Of a stretch of DNA of 64,000 nt, positions 31,236 through 40,280 are shown piece after piece. The number at the start of each line of letters is the position of its first letter. The stretch's first letter is position 1. The DNA is taken from NCBI RefSeq assembly GCF_014646335.1, contig NZ_BMNG01000010.1, positions 372,001-436,000 on the forward strand, given 5' to 3'. Source of the stretch: Streptomyces lasiicapitis (GTDB taxonomy: Bacteria > Actinomycetota > Actinomycetes > Streptomycetales > Streptomycetaceae). The notes beneath the pieces are model-generated. The model was given only the letters and a program-made list of their open reading frames with translations. It was not told where the DNA came from and did no database searches. A program made the position numbers and the translations under genes.

Positions 31236-32758
31236 CAGGCCCCCGATCCGGCACCGGAGGAGCCCCCGGCGGCGTCCGCACCGCCCGAGACGCGCTCCGC
31301 GAAGTGCTCCGCCGCCCGCGCCCGGCTCAGCTTCATGTTGGCCGTCATGAACGAGGGGTCGGCCCGCAGCGGCGTGGCGATGAAGACCAGCGACATCACG
31401 CGCTCATGGGCGTCGAGCGTCGCGTTGACCTCCTCGACCTGCTTCTCGATGTGCGCGCGCAGCGCCGTGTCCTCGGGGTCGGCGGGCGTGATCAGGGCGC
31501 CGAGCCTGCTGGACCGCGGTGTCGGTACGACGACGATCTCCGCGATGCCGTCGACGCCGGCGAACGCCGCCTCGATCTCGGCCGGGTGCACCTTGCGCCC
31601 GCTGCCGAGCGCGATGGCGTCCTTCTTGCGCCCGACCAGGGTGAGGAAGCCGTCGTCGTCGAGACGGCCGTAGTCGCCGGTGAGGATCGAGCCGTCCGGC
31701 CGGAAGATGCCTTCGGCGGACGCGTCGCCGTCGGTGTCGAAGTAGCCGCGCCCGAGCGGCGCGTCCCGCGTGATGATCACTTCGTCGTCGTCGAGGAAGG
31801 TCACCGACTCCGGGTCCATCAACTGCCCGACGGTGCCGATCCGGTGGCGGTCCGGGGTGTTCCAGGCGACCATGCCGGTCTCGGTCAGGCCGTACGCCTC
31901 CAGGAGCGGCACGTCGCGGCTCCAGTACCCGTCCAGGGTCTCGCGCCGGATCGGCGCCATGCCGGTGATCATGAAGCGGATGCGGCCGCCCAGGAAGTCG
32001 CCGAGTGAGGCGCCGCCGCCGGACTTCACATACAGCTGGAGCACGGTGTCGTAGAAGACCGGCGGTCCGATCAGGAAGGTCGGGCCCTCCTTGCGCACGG
32101 CCTGGAAGACCCGCTGGTAGGGCGCGAGCACCAGGTCGGCGCCGAGCCACAGGCAGAGGTAGACCGACAGGCGCTGCTGGTTGTTGGCGAGCGGCAGGAA
32201 GATCAGGTGCCGGTCGCGCTCGGTGATGCCGAAGGACTCGATGAAGCGGTTGATGACGTACTCGGTGCCCTTGGCGCTGATCTCCACGCCCTTGAGCCGT
32301 CCGGAAGTGCCCGAGGAGTACACCAGGCTGTGCAGGTCGTCGACGTCGATCACCACGGCGTCGGCGGCCACGGCGCCCGGGGCTGGGGCGCCGCACGGGC
32401 GGACGACGGCGGGCGTGTCGGCGGGCACGGGCTCGTCCGCGATCAGCAGGGCGAGGCGGTGCCGGGCGATGAACGCGCGCGGGTCGTCGATCTCGGTGGT
32501 GTCGCCGAACGCCTTGAGCCGCGCGCCGGTGGCGATGGCGGCCAGGTCCCAGGCGAGCCAGTCGATGCTGTTGCCCGCGCGGATGCCGATCACGTGGCCG
32601 GGGCGCACGCCGGCCGCCGTGAGCTGGTCGGCCCGGGTGCGGGCGAGCGCGGTCAGCTCGCTCTGGGTCAGCTCGCGCCGCTTGCCGGAGATGTCGATGT
32701 CGACGACGCGTGCGGTCGTGTGGTGGGTGGAGCGGTCCAAGAGGCCCGCGAGGTTCAT
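31235..32758 (-). CDS. Acyl-AMP ligase / long-chain acyl-CoA-synthetase-like enzyme
   Basis: About 507 residues. The ANL-family motifs are in order: VYSSGTSGRLKGVEIS (P-loop), YGLTETG, TGDYGRLDDDGF, VGRKKDAIALGSGRKVHPAEIE, and an A10-like lysine in TANMKLSR. The look is that of long-chain fatty-acid ligases, not NRPS adenylation domains. ATG 32758 and an in-frame GTG at 32764 (GTGA overlap with the aminotransferase stop) are both possible. The downstream stop overlaps the next start. It probably activates a fatty acid and passes it to the ACP encoded two genes on. Confidence 0.88.
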   Translation of the reverse strand: MNLAGLLDRSTHHTTARVVDIDISGKRRELTQSELTALARTRADQLTAAGVRPGHVIGIRAGNSIDWLAWDLAAIATGARLKAFGDTTEIDDPRAFIARHRLALLIADEPVPADTPAVVRPCGAPAPGAVAADAVVIDVDDLHSLVYSSGTSGRLKGVEISAKGTEYVINRFIESFGITERDRHLIFLPLANNQQRLSVYLCLWLGADLVLAPYQRVFQAVRKEGPTFLIGPPVFYDTVLQLYVKSGGGASLGDFLGGRIRFMITGMAPIRRETLDGYWSRDVPLLEAYGLTETGMVAWNTPDRHRIGTVGQLMDPESVTFLDDDEVIITRDAPLGRGYFDTDGDASAEGIFRPDGSILTGDYGRLDDDGFLTLVGRKKDAIALGSGRKVHPAEIEAAFAGVDGIAEIVVVPTPRSSRLGALITPADPEDTALRAHIEKQVEEVNATLDAHERVMSLVFIATPLRADPSFMTANMKLSRARAAEHFAERVSGGADAAGGSSGAGSGA

Positions 32759-32760
32759 GG

Positions 32761-34509
32761 TCACGTGTCGGCCGACTTCCTTTCCGGGGTGCGCGGAGTT
32801 GCTTGCGTGGCGAGTTCCGCTTGCAGTGCGGCGATCAGTTCGTCGAGCCGGGTGCTCGCCAGGAAGCCGATCCGGCCGCCGAGCATGTCCTCGTACGCTC
32901 CGCTGTCGGTGTCCCAGGCGACGCGGACGTCGAGGAGGCTGCCGCCGGGCGCGGCGGTGACGGTGGCCCTGCGTTCGAGGGTGTGCCACAGCCAGCCCGC
33001 CTCGGCGCTCAACCGCACGCCGTCGCCGAGGAGTTCGGTCCGGTCCGCCCAGACCACGGCGTCCTCGCCGAGGCGTCCGGCGAATTCCGCCTCACGGCCC
33101 TCCCCCGCCCGTGTGCCGGTGGCGGCGGCGAACGGGTCGAGCAGCCGAGGGCGGGACCGCAGCAGGTCCAGGACGGCCGCGGGCGGGTGCGGCAGTCGTA
33201 CGGTCCGTGTCACCGGGGACAGTTCGGCGGCCCGCGGCACGTCGGCGTGCCCGCTCGACGCGGTCTCCCGCCGGTGCCCGTCGACCTCCGCGAGGATCCC
33301 TTCGAGCACCGAAAGTCCCTGGTCGAGGTCCTCCTCGGAGATCACCATGGGCGGCTGCACCCGCAGCACGTCCGGGTGGTAGAGGGAGTACGTGGAGGTG
33401 ACGCCCTCTTCGAGGAGGCGGCCGAGTACCAGTCCCGCGGTGGCGCCGTCGGTGAACTCCAGGCCGTGCATCATGCCCAACCCGCGGTGTTCCGCGACGA
33501 GTTCGGGGAACCGTGCCGCCAGGGCGCTCAGGCGGTCGTCGATGGTGCGCGCCCGCTCCTTGACCCCGGTGAGGAACGCCTCGTCGGAGGCGAGCGCGAG
33601 GACCTCCAGGCCGACCCGGCACGACAGCGGGTTGCCGCCCAGGCTGGAGCCGAACGTCGACGGCAGGACCCGCAGGACCTCCCACACCCGCTCGGTGCCG
33701 AGGACGGCGGACAGCGGCACCACACCGCCCCCGAACGCCTTGCCCACGCACACCAGGTCCGGGGCGACGCCGAACTGCTCGTACGCGAAGAACGTGCCGC
33801 ACCGGCCGAACGCCGTCTGCATCTCGTCGAGGATGAGCAGCGCCCCGGCCTCCGTGCACATCCTGCGCACCTCCTGGAGGTAGCCGGGCGGCGGCACGAT
33901 CACGCCTGCCTCCGCCTGGACGGGTTCGAGGAGCACGGCGGCCACGGTGTCGTCGAGGGCCGCGGCGAGCTCGTCCAGGTCGCCGAAGCCGACCTGCCGG
34001 AAGTGCGGCATGAACGGGCCGAGCAGTTCCCGGTGTTCGGGCCGGTCGGAGGCGCTGAGGGTGGCGAAGGTCTTGCCGTGGAAGCAGCCGCGGGCGCTGA
34101 TGACGCCGGGGCGGCCGGTCGCGGCGCGGGCCAGCTTGAGCGCGTTGTCGATGGTCTCGCCGCCGCCGTTGGCCAGGTACGAGTACGGCAGGAGCTGCCC
34201 GGTGGCCTCCGCGAGGCGCTCGGAGAGCCGGATCTGCACCTCCTCGAACATGATCTTCGTGCTGTTCAGGACCCCGGTGTCGAGCTGCTCGCGCACGGCG
34301 GCGACGATGCGGGGGTGGGAGTAGCCGAACGACTGGTTCCCGTACTGGTCGAAGAGGGCGAGGTAGGGCGTTCCCCGTTCGTCGTCGAGAACCCGGCTGC
34401 CCTCTCCCTTTCCCTGGACTCCGCACCCCATGACGAATGCCATTTTCGCGTAGGCGGGGTGGTTGTGGGCCGCTTTGGCCTCAGCCAGCTGTTGGCGCCG
34501 GGTCCGCAT
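32761..34509 (-). CDS. Class III aminotransferase with C-terminal SRPBCC-like domain
   Basis: This is a 582-residue two-part protein. Residues 1 to about 420 are a class III PLP aminotransferase (ornithine/omega type) with LANGGGETIDNALKLAR, ILDEMQTAFGRCGTFF and the PLP lysine in VCVGKAFGGG. The last 140 residues (from TRTVRLPHPPAAVLDLL to LDELIAALQAEL) look like a small hydrophobic-ligand SRPBCC/START fold, an uncommon fusion. ATG at 34509 follows GAGGAGG, and the gene start overlaps the upstream gene by 29 bases. It could install or remove an amino group on a fatty acyl or aldehyde substrate that the extra domain holds. The aminotransferase call is firm; the C-terminal fold is inferred. Confidence 0.85.
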   Translation of the reverse strand: MRTRRQQLAEAKAAHNHPAYAKMAFVMGCGVQGKGEGSRVLDDERGTPYLALFDQYGNQSFGYSHPRIVAAVREQLDTGVLNSTKIMFEEVQIRLSERLAEATGQLLPYSYLANGGGETIDNALKLARAATGRPGVISARGCFHGKTFATLSASDRPEHRELLGPFMPHFRQVGFGDLDELAAALDDTVAAVLLEPVQAEAGVIVPPPGYLQEVRRMCTEAGALLILDEMQTAFGRCGTFFAYEQFGVAPDLVCVGKAFGGGVVPLSAVLGTERVWEVLRVLPSTFGSSLGGNPLSCRVGLEVLALASDEAFLTGVKERARTIDDRLSALAARFPELVAEHRGLGMMHGLEFTDGATAGLVLGRLLEEGVTSTYSLYHPDVLRVQPPMVISEEDLDQGLSVLEGILAEVDGHRRETASSGHADVPRAAELSPVTRTVRLPHPPAAVLDLLRSRPRLLDPFAAATGTRAGEGREAEFAGRLGEDAVVWADRTELLGDGVRLSAEAGWLWHTLERRATVTAAPGGSLLDVRVAWDTDSGAYEDMLGGRIGFLASTRLDELIAALQAELATQATPRTPERKSADT

Positions 34510-35158
34510 CCGCCACCTCCTCGTGCTTGTGCGTGTCGTAGTCGCTCTTATAGGTGTCGTAGTCGCCGAAGAAGTACTGGAGCAGCCGGCTCTTTTGGCC
34601 TTCCGGTGTCCGGGCCCGGCTCACGGCCTCGGTGACGTCGAGTGCCGCGACGAGACTGAGTGGCGCGCCCTTGAAACGGGCGTCCTCGTACGGCTCGTGG
34701 AGGGCGAAGAAGCCGATTTCCTTGTAGAAGCCCCGCAGTCCCTCGGAGTCGTCCACGAAGAAGTCTCCGAGGATGTGCGTCATGTCGTGTTTCCTGGCGC
34801 TGTGGATGACGGCTTCGCGCATCAGCGCCATGCCTATCTCGCGGTGCCGCATCGACGGCAGGGTCATCAAGTGACCGAATTCCACGAGCCGGTTTCCGGC
34901 GCGCAGGGCCGAGACGTCCACGGTGTCGTCGCACGGCAGTCCGGCCGCCGAGTCGGGCACGACCTTGACCGTTCCCGCGGCCTCGCCGTCGACGTATCCG
35001 AGGATGTATTCGGCGTGCGCGTCGAAGCGGTCGAACGTCGCCGCGGTGTCGGCCGCGTCGGCGAGCCTGCCCTGGTCCTCGACGTAGACGGCGTCACGAA
35101 GCCGCAGCACATCGGCCCGTTCGGCCTCGGTGCGCGCCAGTCGGAAGGTCACGTTCAC
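34481..35158 (-). CDS. GNAT-fold acyltransferase resembling FeeM N-acyl amino acid synthases
   Basis: This 225-residue protein begins FRLARTEAERADVLRLRDAVYVEDQGR, a pattern typical of the autoinducer-synthase/FeeM branch of the GNAT superfamily. A central strand LVEFGHLMTLPSMRHREIGMALMREAV forms the acyl-thioester-binding loop and helix, and GFYKEIGFF closes the fold. FeeM-type enzymes move a fatty acyl chain from an ACP to an amino acid. The operon supplies an ACP, a ligase and a desaturase, which fits. The overlap with the aminotransferase gene suggests coupled expression. A generic acetyltransferase cannot be excluded. Confidence 0.75.
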   Translation of the reverse strand: MNVTFRLARTEAERADVLRLRDAVYVEDQGRLADAADTAATFDRFDAHAEYILGYVDGEAAGTVKVVPDSAAGLPCDDTVDVSALRAGNRLVEFGHLMTLPSMRHREIGMALMREAVIHSARKHDMTHILGDFFVDDSEGLRGFYKEIGFFALHEPYEDARFKGAPLSLVAALDVTEAVSRARTPEGQKSRLLQYFFGDYDTYKSDYDTHKHEEVADADPAPTAG

Positions 35159-35215
35159 CTACTGCTCCTCTCACCGGCGAAACGGTGGCTCACCCTTTTC
35201 CGGGGTACGGACGAC

Positions 35216-36169
35216 TCACTTGCGGAGCAGCTTTCCGAAGTATTCGAGATAGCCGCGGTTGAAGTAACGGATGCGGCCCCGCACTTCGCTGTGCAGGTCC
35301 GGAAGCCGCTCCAGCGGAAGATTCGGCATCAGGTGGTGTTCGACGTGGTAGTTGTTGCTGTTCGTGAACCACGTCAGGATGCGATTGGAGCGAATCGTGC
35401 GGGTGTTGGCGAACGGGTCGCGGTTCAGGACCTCGCAGCCGAAGTGCTCGGGCAGTTCGATGATTGCGTGCACCGGACCGGCCACGAGCACCAGCGGGAT
35501 CAGCCATACCCAGAGAACGACCGCCGAACCCAGTGCCAGCGAAATACCCGAGAGCGCAAGGAGAGTTGCCAGGGCTATGAAGTGGTCGCGCCGTATCCGG
35601 CGCGACACGCGTACGCTCTCGCCCTCGAATTCCCGGCCGAGCAGCGACCGTCCGAGATTGGCGACGAACAGCCAGTAATGGTGGACCATGGTGAAGCGCA
35701 CGGTCCAGTCCACGGTCCTGCCGAACTTCGAGCGTTCCCTGCCGCCGTACTGGTCGCCGTAGTCGAAGAACTCCCGGTTCTCCGGGGTGCCGAGGTCGCG
35801 GTGGTGCCGCATGTGCGCCGCTTTGTACGCCGCGAACGAAATCAGCATCGGAATGCCGAGGACGACTCCGGTGACCGTGTTCGCCCGGCGGCTGCGGTAC
35901 GCGAGATTGTGCAGCGTCTCGTGCTGGAGTTCCGCGGCGTGCGCGAGCATGCATCCGATGAGGACGACACCGGTGATCCGGCACCAGAGGACCGGCTGCA
36001 GCACGACCACCACGCCGAGCACGGTGAGGGCCGCGCAGAGGGCGAATTTGAGGGAGAACACCCACCCCCGGGGCTCCGTGCGCAGATGTTTGAGTGACGC
36101 TCTGAGTTCGGTGGCCTCCTGTGGATTCTGTATGGCCGGGTCGACGGCATCGCCCGCGGTCAGATCCAT
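35216..36169 (-). CDS. Membrane fatty-acid desaturase
   Basis: This 317-residue integral membrane di-iron enzyme has three histidine boxes: HETLH (with the preceding HAAELQ), HMRHH, and NYHVEHH near the C-terminus. Hydrophobic segments lie around residues 35-85 and 190-235. ATG 36169 is chosen because GAGGGA lies at good spacing. An in-frame GTG at 36205 has no clear site. It should introduce a double bond or hydroxyl into a fatty acyl chain, probably ACP- or CoA-bound, before transfer to the peptide. Confidence 0.9.
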   Translation of the reverse strand: MDLTAGDAVDPAIQNPQEATELRASLKHLRTEPRGWVFSLKFALCAALTVLGVVVVLQPVLWCRITGVVLIGCMLAHAAELQHETLHNLAYRSRRANTVTGVVLGIPMLISFAAYKAAHMRHHRDLGTPENREFFDYGDQYGGRERSKFGRTVDWTVRFTMVHHYWLFVANLGRSLLGREFEGESVRVSRRIRRDHFIALATLLALSGISLALGSAVVLWVWLIPLVLVAGPVHAIIELPEHFGCEVLNRDPFANTRTIRSNRILTWFTNSNNYHVEHHLMPNLPLERLPDLHSEVRGRIRYFNRGYLEYFGKLLRK

Positions 36170-36295
36170 CGTTGTTCCCTCGATTTCCCAGTAGCTTTTC
36201 GGCACACGGACGGCCCGGGCGGCGGGTATTCCGCGCCGCTCGGTTCAGGAGGACGTGTTCCTCGGTTCAGGAGGAGGTGCTCAGCGGGTCGGCCT

Positions 36296-37612
36296 CTACG
36301 TCGACGCGGGGAAAAGGTCGCGGACGGGGGTGCGCGGCTCTGCGGTCTCGATCGCGTCGAGCAGGGACAGGATCCCGTCCATGTGCGCGTCCGTCTCCTG
36401 CTCGCTGAAGAGTTCGGGATGGACGTCGAGAATGACTTCTGTCGTTCCGTCGGCCGAGGTCTGGAAGAAGTACACGGTCATGTCGACGGTCAGCGGAATC
36501 GACATGGTGCGCATCGCGGCCGAGGCTCCCGCGAAGTCCAGTTTGTAGTCGAATTTCATCACATTGACCATCGGGCCCCACAGCCGTGCCCCGCCGCCCC
36601 GTTCGACGTTTTCGCGGGAGATCTCGGCGGTGGGATAGCGGGAGTGCAGCAGCACCTCTCGCACTTCCCGCGACGCCCGGCGTGCGAAATCGCCCAGGGG
36701 CAGGCCGGTGTCCACGGTGAGGCGCAGCGGCAGGATGTTCATCGTCATGCCGGGCACGTTGCGCACCTGTGGGCTCAGCCGTCCGCCGGTGGGCAGTCCG
36801 AGCAGCAGCTCGTCCGCGCCGGTGTGCCGGCCGACGTACGCCGTGATCGTGCTGACGGCGAGATCCGACCAGGTCACGCCGAGCCCTCCGGCGGCACGCT
36901 CCAGGCGTCCGACCCGGTCAGGGGCCAGTTCGGTGGTGCGGCGCCGGCCGATGGAGAGCCCGGAGCGGCGGCCGGCGAGGCTCACCGGCTCGGGCTGTCC
37001 GGCCATCCTGGCCAGCCAGTGCGCGCGGTCCCGCGCGAAGCTCTTGCTGTCGCGGTAGGCGGCCTCGGTCCGCACAAGGCGCTCGAAGGCGGGGAAGGCG
37101 CCCTCGTCGGCGGGGAGCCCCTGCTCAAGCGCGGTGTACACGGCTGCCGTGCGATTGAAGACGAGGGCGAGGCTGTACCCGTCTAGGACGGCGTGGTGCA
37201 CGCGCCGGTACAGAATGAAATGGCCGTCGTCGACTTTCAGGAGTGCGGCGCGGCACAGCCGTTGTGGGTCGACGGGCCCCTGGGCGTCCGTTTCCATCCA
37301 TCGCGCGGCTGTTGCCTCGGCATCGGCTTCGGCGCTCAGATCGATGAATGCGAGCAGTGCGGGATCATCACGTAAATACTGTCGGAATCCGCCCGCTCCA
37401 CCCTCGGCGGGAACAATGGTGAGACGCAATGCCTCGGCTTCGTGCTCAACCTGCTCATGGGCCGCGGCCATCAGTTCCGGGTCGATGGGGCCGCGGATGT
37501 CGAGGTAGTCACAAATGCAGTAGACGGGGTTGCTCAGGTCTTCTGCTTGAGCCATCCATGTGCGCAACTGCGTAGCAAGAAGCGGTAGTTCTGTTCTTTC
37601 CCGATTAAGCAA
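36296..37612 (-). CDS. Free-standing NRPS condensation-domain protein, TTG start, TTA codon
   Basis: This 438-residue single condensation domain has an intact catalytic motif HHAVLDG (139-145), a C1-like start ATQLRTWMAQ and the late GLPTGGR/VPGMTMNILPLR motifs. It begins with TTG at 37612, with a near-perfect AGGAGGG eight bases upstream. Codon 80 is TTA (37373-37375), the only TTA I found in a gene in this window, so translation should depend on bldA tRNA. It is the first gene of the operon. It may acylate the first amino acid, act as the missing starter or terminal condensation domain of the NRPS, or couple the peptide to the ACP-bound chain. Confidence 0.88.
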   Translation of the reverse strand: MLNRERTELPLLATQLRTWMAQAEDLSNPVYCICDYLDIRGPIDPELMAAAHEQVEHEAEALRLTIVPAEGGAGGFRQYLRDDPALLAFIDLSAEADAEATAARWMETDAQGPVDPQRLCRAALLKVDDGHFILYRRVHHAVLDGYSLALVFNRTAAVYTALEQGLPADEGAFPAFERLVRTEAAYRDSKSFARDRAHWLARMAGQPEPVSLAGRRSGLSIGRRRTTELAPDRVGRLERAAGGLGVTWSDLAVSTITAYVGRHTGADELLLGLPTGGRLSPQVRNVPGMTMNILPLRLTVDTGLPLGDFARRASREVREVLLHSRYPTAEISRENVERGGGARLWGPMVNVMKFDYKLDFAGASAAMRTMSIPLTVDMTVYFFQTSADGTTEVILDVHPELFSEQETDAHMDGILSLLDAIETAEPRTPVRDLFPAST

Positions 37613-38062
37613 CGTACACCCTCCTCAAGAGGACACTTGCTTAAATCGACGCCACATCGCACAGGCGTCACGGACACAATTTCTTGGTCGCGCGTACCCA
37701 TTGGTGGGGAAAGTTCGAAGTCCGGGAAGAGGTGGGGGGATTGGTGGGGCCCAGGACAACGCAGGTAGCCTACCCGTCACTTGATCGAACGTCTATACCC
37801 TCAGGGCGGCATGTGCCAATGTCACTGAATGCAAGGACCACCGGCCTGCTTACCGATGCCGCAATCACACATAGCGACGGCTATTGGACTCGGCCAACTC
37901 GACGACTATCGGCCACACCCTGACGACCAGGGTTTACGCTGGCTTGCGACTGCCTCCACGATCTTCGGGGAACCCTGTGCAAACTCCCTTTGCCTACAGC
38001 CTGTTGAAGTGGGAATCAGCAGTTCCGCACTCTCGTGTACGCACCGTGAACGTGGAGGATGG
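37613..38062. other. Divergent promoter region, NRPS operon and MFS exporter
   Basis: This 450-bp stretch is lower in GC than its surroundings and has no convincing gene; the 37829 start is just an open extension of the MFS frame. It must hold the promoter for the 11-gene operon and for the exporter. I see no strong palindrome. A TTGGAC-17-TATCGG pair near 37885 is a weak promoter candidate for the exporter. Confidence 0.5.
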
Positions 38063-39337
38063 ATGGCGACGGACCCGACGGCCCCGACGGACCGGTCAGC
38101 GACCCCACCCGGCGACCAGAAGGCGGCGACGCGCCGTGGCGTGGCCGTGGTGGCCGCGCTCATGCTGGGGGCGTTCGCCTTCAACACGACCGAGAACCTG
38201 CCGATCGGCGTCCTGAAGCTGATGTCGGACGACATGGACGTGTCCCTGTCGGCCGTCGGACTGCTGGTCTCCGGCTACGGCCTGACGGTGGCCATCGTCT
38301 CGGTGCCCATCGCCCAGTTGACCCGCTCCGTGCCGCGGCGCCTCGTGCTGTGCGTGCTGCTGGCCGGGCTGTTCGTGGCCAGCGTCGTGGCGGCGCTGGT
38401 GTCGTCGTACTGGGTGCTCATGGCCTGCCGGCTCGTGACGGCGGTGGCGCAGGCGCTGTTCTGGGCGGTGATGGGGCCGGTCGCGGTCGGCCTGTTCCCG
38501 CCGCACGTCCGCGGCCGGGTCATCGGGGCGCTGTCCGTGGGCGGTTCGGCGGCGCTGGTCCTGGGGGTGCCCGGCGGCACCTGGCTCGGCCAGCACAGCA
38601 GTTGGCAGGTGCCGTTCCTCGTGGTCGGCGCGCTCGCCATCCCCCCGCTGGTCCTCATCGCCACCGCGCTGCCCGCCTCGCGCCCGGAGGAGAGCCACGC
38701 GGTGCGCGGCGTCGCCCCCGACACCCGGCGCTTCGCCGTCGTCCTCGCGGTCACCGGCCTGACGGTCACCGGCGTCTTCGCGGGCTACACGTACATCTCC
38801 AAGTTCCTCGTGGACGAGAGCGGGTTCACCGAGTCGACCGTCAGTACGCTGCTGCTCGTCCTCGGCGTCACCGGCATCGTGACCGTCGCGGTCTACGGTC
38901 GCCTCCTGGACCGCTTCCCCCGCGCCACGCTCACGCTGCCGGTGTCCACCCAGGCCGTGGGACTCCTCGGCCTGTACGCGGCAGGCGGGTCGAAAATCGT
39001 GGCCGTGATCATGATGGTCCTCCTCGGCGCCTCGCTGGGCCCGGTCTTCATGGCCACCCAGAGCCAGGTCATGCACTTCGCCCCCGGCCGCACGGAGACC
39101 GCCATCGCGGCGAACGGCGCCGCGTACAACACCGGCGTGGCCCTGGGCGCCCTCGCGGGCGGCCTGCTCCTGCCGGTCATGGGCGTACGCGGCACGTTCC
39201 TGGTGGGCGGCCTGATGACGGTGGTGGCGCTGGCGCTGCTGCTTGAGGAGCAGCTCGTGTCGGTGGGGCGCCCGCAGCGCTGGTCCGAGGATCCCGCCGA
39301 GGTACCGGAGCGGGACGGCGTCTCCGCGAAGCAGTGA
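38063..39337 (+). CDS. MFS transporter (DHA1-type efflux)
   Basis: This 424-residue protein has about 12 membrane segments. The loop after TM2 (RSVPRRLVLCVLL), the motif GTWLGQHSSWQVPF and the TM5 pattern VLGVPGG are typical of drug:H+ antiporter-1 sugar/drug exporters (AraJ/CmlR type). ATG at 38063 follows GGAGG. The 78-residue upstream extension is non-coding. It is divergent from the NRPS operon and probably exports its product. It ends at a hairpin shared with the convergent 2-MIB operon. Confidence 0.88.
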   Translation: MATDPTAPTDRSATPPGDQKAATRRGVAVVAALMLGAFAFNTTENLPIGVLKLMSDDMDVSLSAVGLLVSGYGLTVAIVSVPIAQLTRSVPRRLVLCVLLAGLFVASVVAALVSSYWVLMACRLVTAVAQALFWAVMGPVAVGLFPPHVRGRVIGALSVGGSAALVLGVPGGTWLGQHSSWQVPFLVVGALAIPPLVLIATALPASRPEESHAVRGVAPDTRRFAVVLAVTGLTVTGVFAGYTYISKFLVDESGFTESTVSTLLLVLGVTGIVTVAVYGRLLDRFPRATLTLPVSTQAVGLLGLYAAGGSKIVAVIMMVLLGASLGPVFMATQSQVMHFAPGRTETAIAANGAAYNTGVALGALAGGLLLPVMGVRGTFLVGGLMTVVALALLLEEQLVSVGRPQRWSEDPAEVPERDGVSAKQ

Positions 39338-39353
39338 GACCACGGCGCCCCCG

Positions 39354-39367
39354 CCCCGGCACCGGGG
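39354..39367. terminator. Hairpin between MFS and 2-MIB operon ends
   Basis: CCCCG-GCAC-CGGGG, a compact 5-bp GC stem between convergent stop codons. Confidence 0.4.
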
Positions 39368-39368
39368 A

Positions 39369-40235
39369 TCAGATCCGGTCGGCGGCGATGAGCAGGTAGT
39401 GGAAGCTGCCCTCTTTGTACGCCGTGAGGAAGGCGTCCTCGATGCCGGTGGCGAGGGACGACGCCGCCCGCAGCTCCCAGTACGGGAGCGTGGCCGCGGT
39501 CAGGTCCACCACGTCGAGCGGGACGAGGCCGTTGGCCGCGAGGGCCTTGAAATAGGCGCTCCTGGGGTGGATGTTGCAGGTGTAGTGCTCGTCGATGCGG
39601 CTGACGGCCTTGGAGCGAAGGCCCGTCACGTCGTTGGAGCACCCGGTGACGCAGACGTAGCGCCCGCCGTGCCCCAGGAGACGGGCGAGCTCTCCATAGA
39701 GCTCGTGCAGATCCACGTACATGGTGGTCTCGTTGGTCCACACGCCGCGGAAGGTGCCTTCGGCGAATCCGGTGTCGAGCATGTTCCGGAAGTGGAAGCG
39801 CACCGCTTCCCCGACGCCCCGCTCCTGGGCCCGGTCCTCGGAGAAGCCGACTTGGTACTCCGAGATCGTCACTCCGTCCACGTGGCAGCCGAAACGCCCG
39901 TGCGCCATGAGGCTGGTGCCGCCACGACCGGACCCGGCGTCGAGCAGCCGGTCCTGCGGCGTGATGTCCCCCAAGTGGTCCAGGAGCAGATCGGCCTGCG
40001 CCGTCTCGAGGCGGTGCAGCTCCTGGACGACCCGTTCCGTACGGGTCTCCTCGGCCCCAAGGAGCACGGACCGGTCGAACTCCCCTATGCCGTAATGATG
40101 GTGATAGAGGCGGTCGACGTCGCCGAGCAGCAGGTTGACCGGGTCCCGCTGATGGCTGTTCCAGTACGCGGCGACCGCTCGCTGGAAGTCGGTGCGCAGG
40201 ACCCGTGAGGTCGGGGCGGGGGTGCTTGTGGTCAT
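39369..40235 (-). CDS. Geranyl diphosphate 2-C-methyltransferase
   Basis: This 288-residue SAM-dependent methyltransferase has motif I LLDAGSGRGGTSLMAH, with VTISEYQVGFSEDRAQ and TNETTMYVDLHELYGEL following. The sequence pattern and the position directly after a 2-MIB synthase identify it as the enzyme that methylates geranyl diphosphate at C2, the first step of 2-methylisoborneol formation. It is last in the operon, 45 bases after the synthase gene. Confidence 0.92.
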   Translation of the reverse strand: MTTSTPAPTSRVLRTDFQRAVAAYWNSHQRDPVNLLLGDVDRLYHHHYGIGEFDRSVLLGAEETRTERVVQELHRLETAQADLLLDHLGDITPQDRLLDAGSGRGGTSLMAHGRFGCHVDGVTISEYQVGFSEDRAQERGVGEAVRFHFRNMLDTGFAEGTFRGVWTNETTMYVDLHELYGELARLLGHGGRYVCVTGCSNDVTGLRSKAVSRIDEHYTCNIHPRSAYFKALAANGLVPLDVVDLTAATLPYWELRAASSLATGIEDAFLTAYKEGSFHYLLIAADRI

Positions 40236-40280
40236 GGGATTCCTCCAAGTCCTCTTGCTCCGCCAGTGTGTGAATGTGCG

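Noticed and set aside
37829..38062. N-terminal 78-residue extension of the MFS transporter
   Set aside because: No ribosome site and no membrane-protein character; GGAGG precedes ATG 38063.
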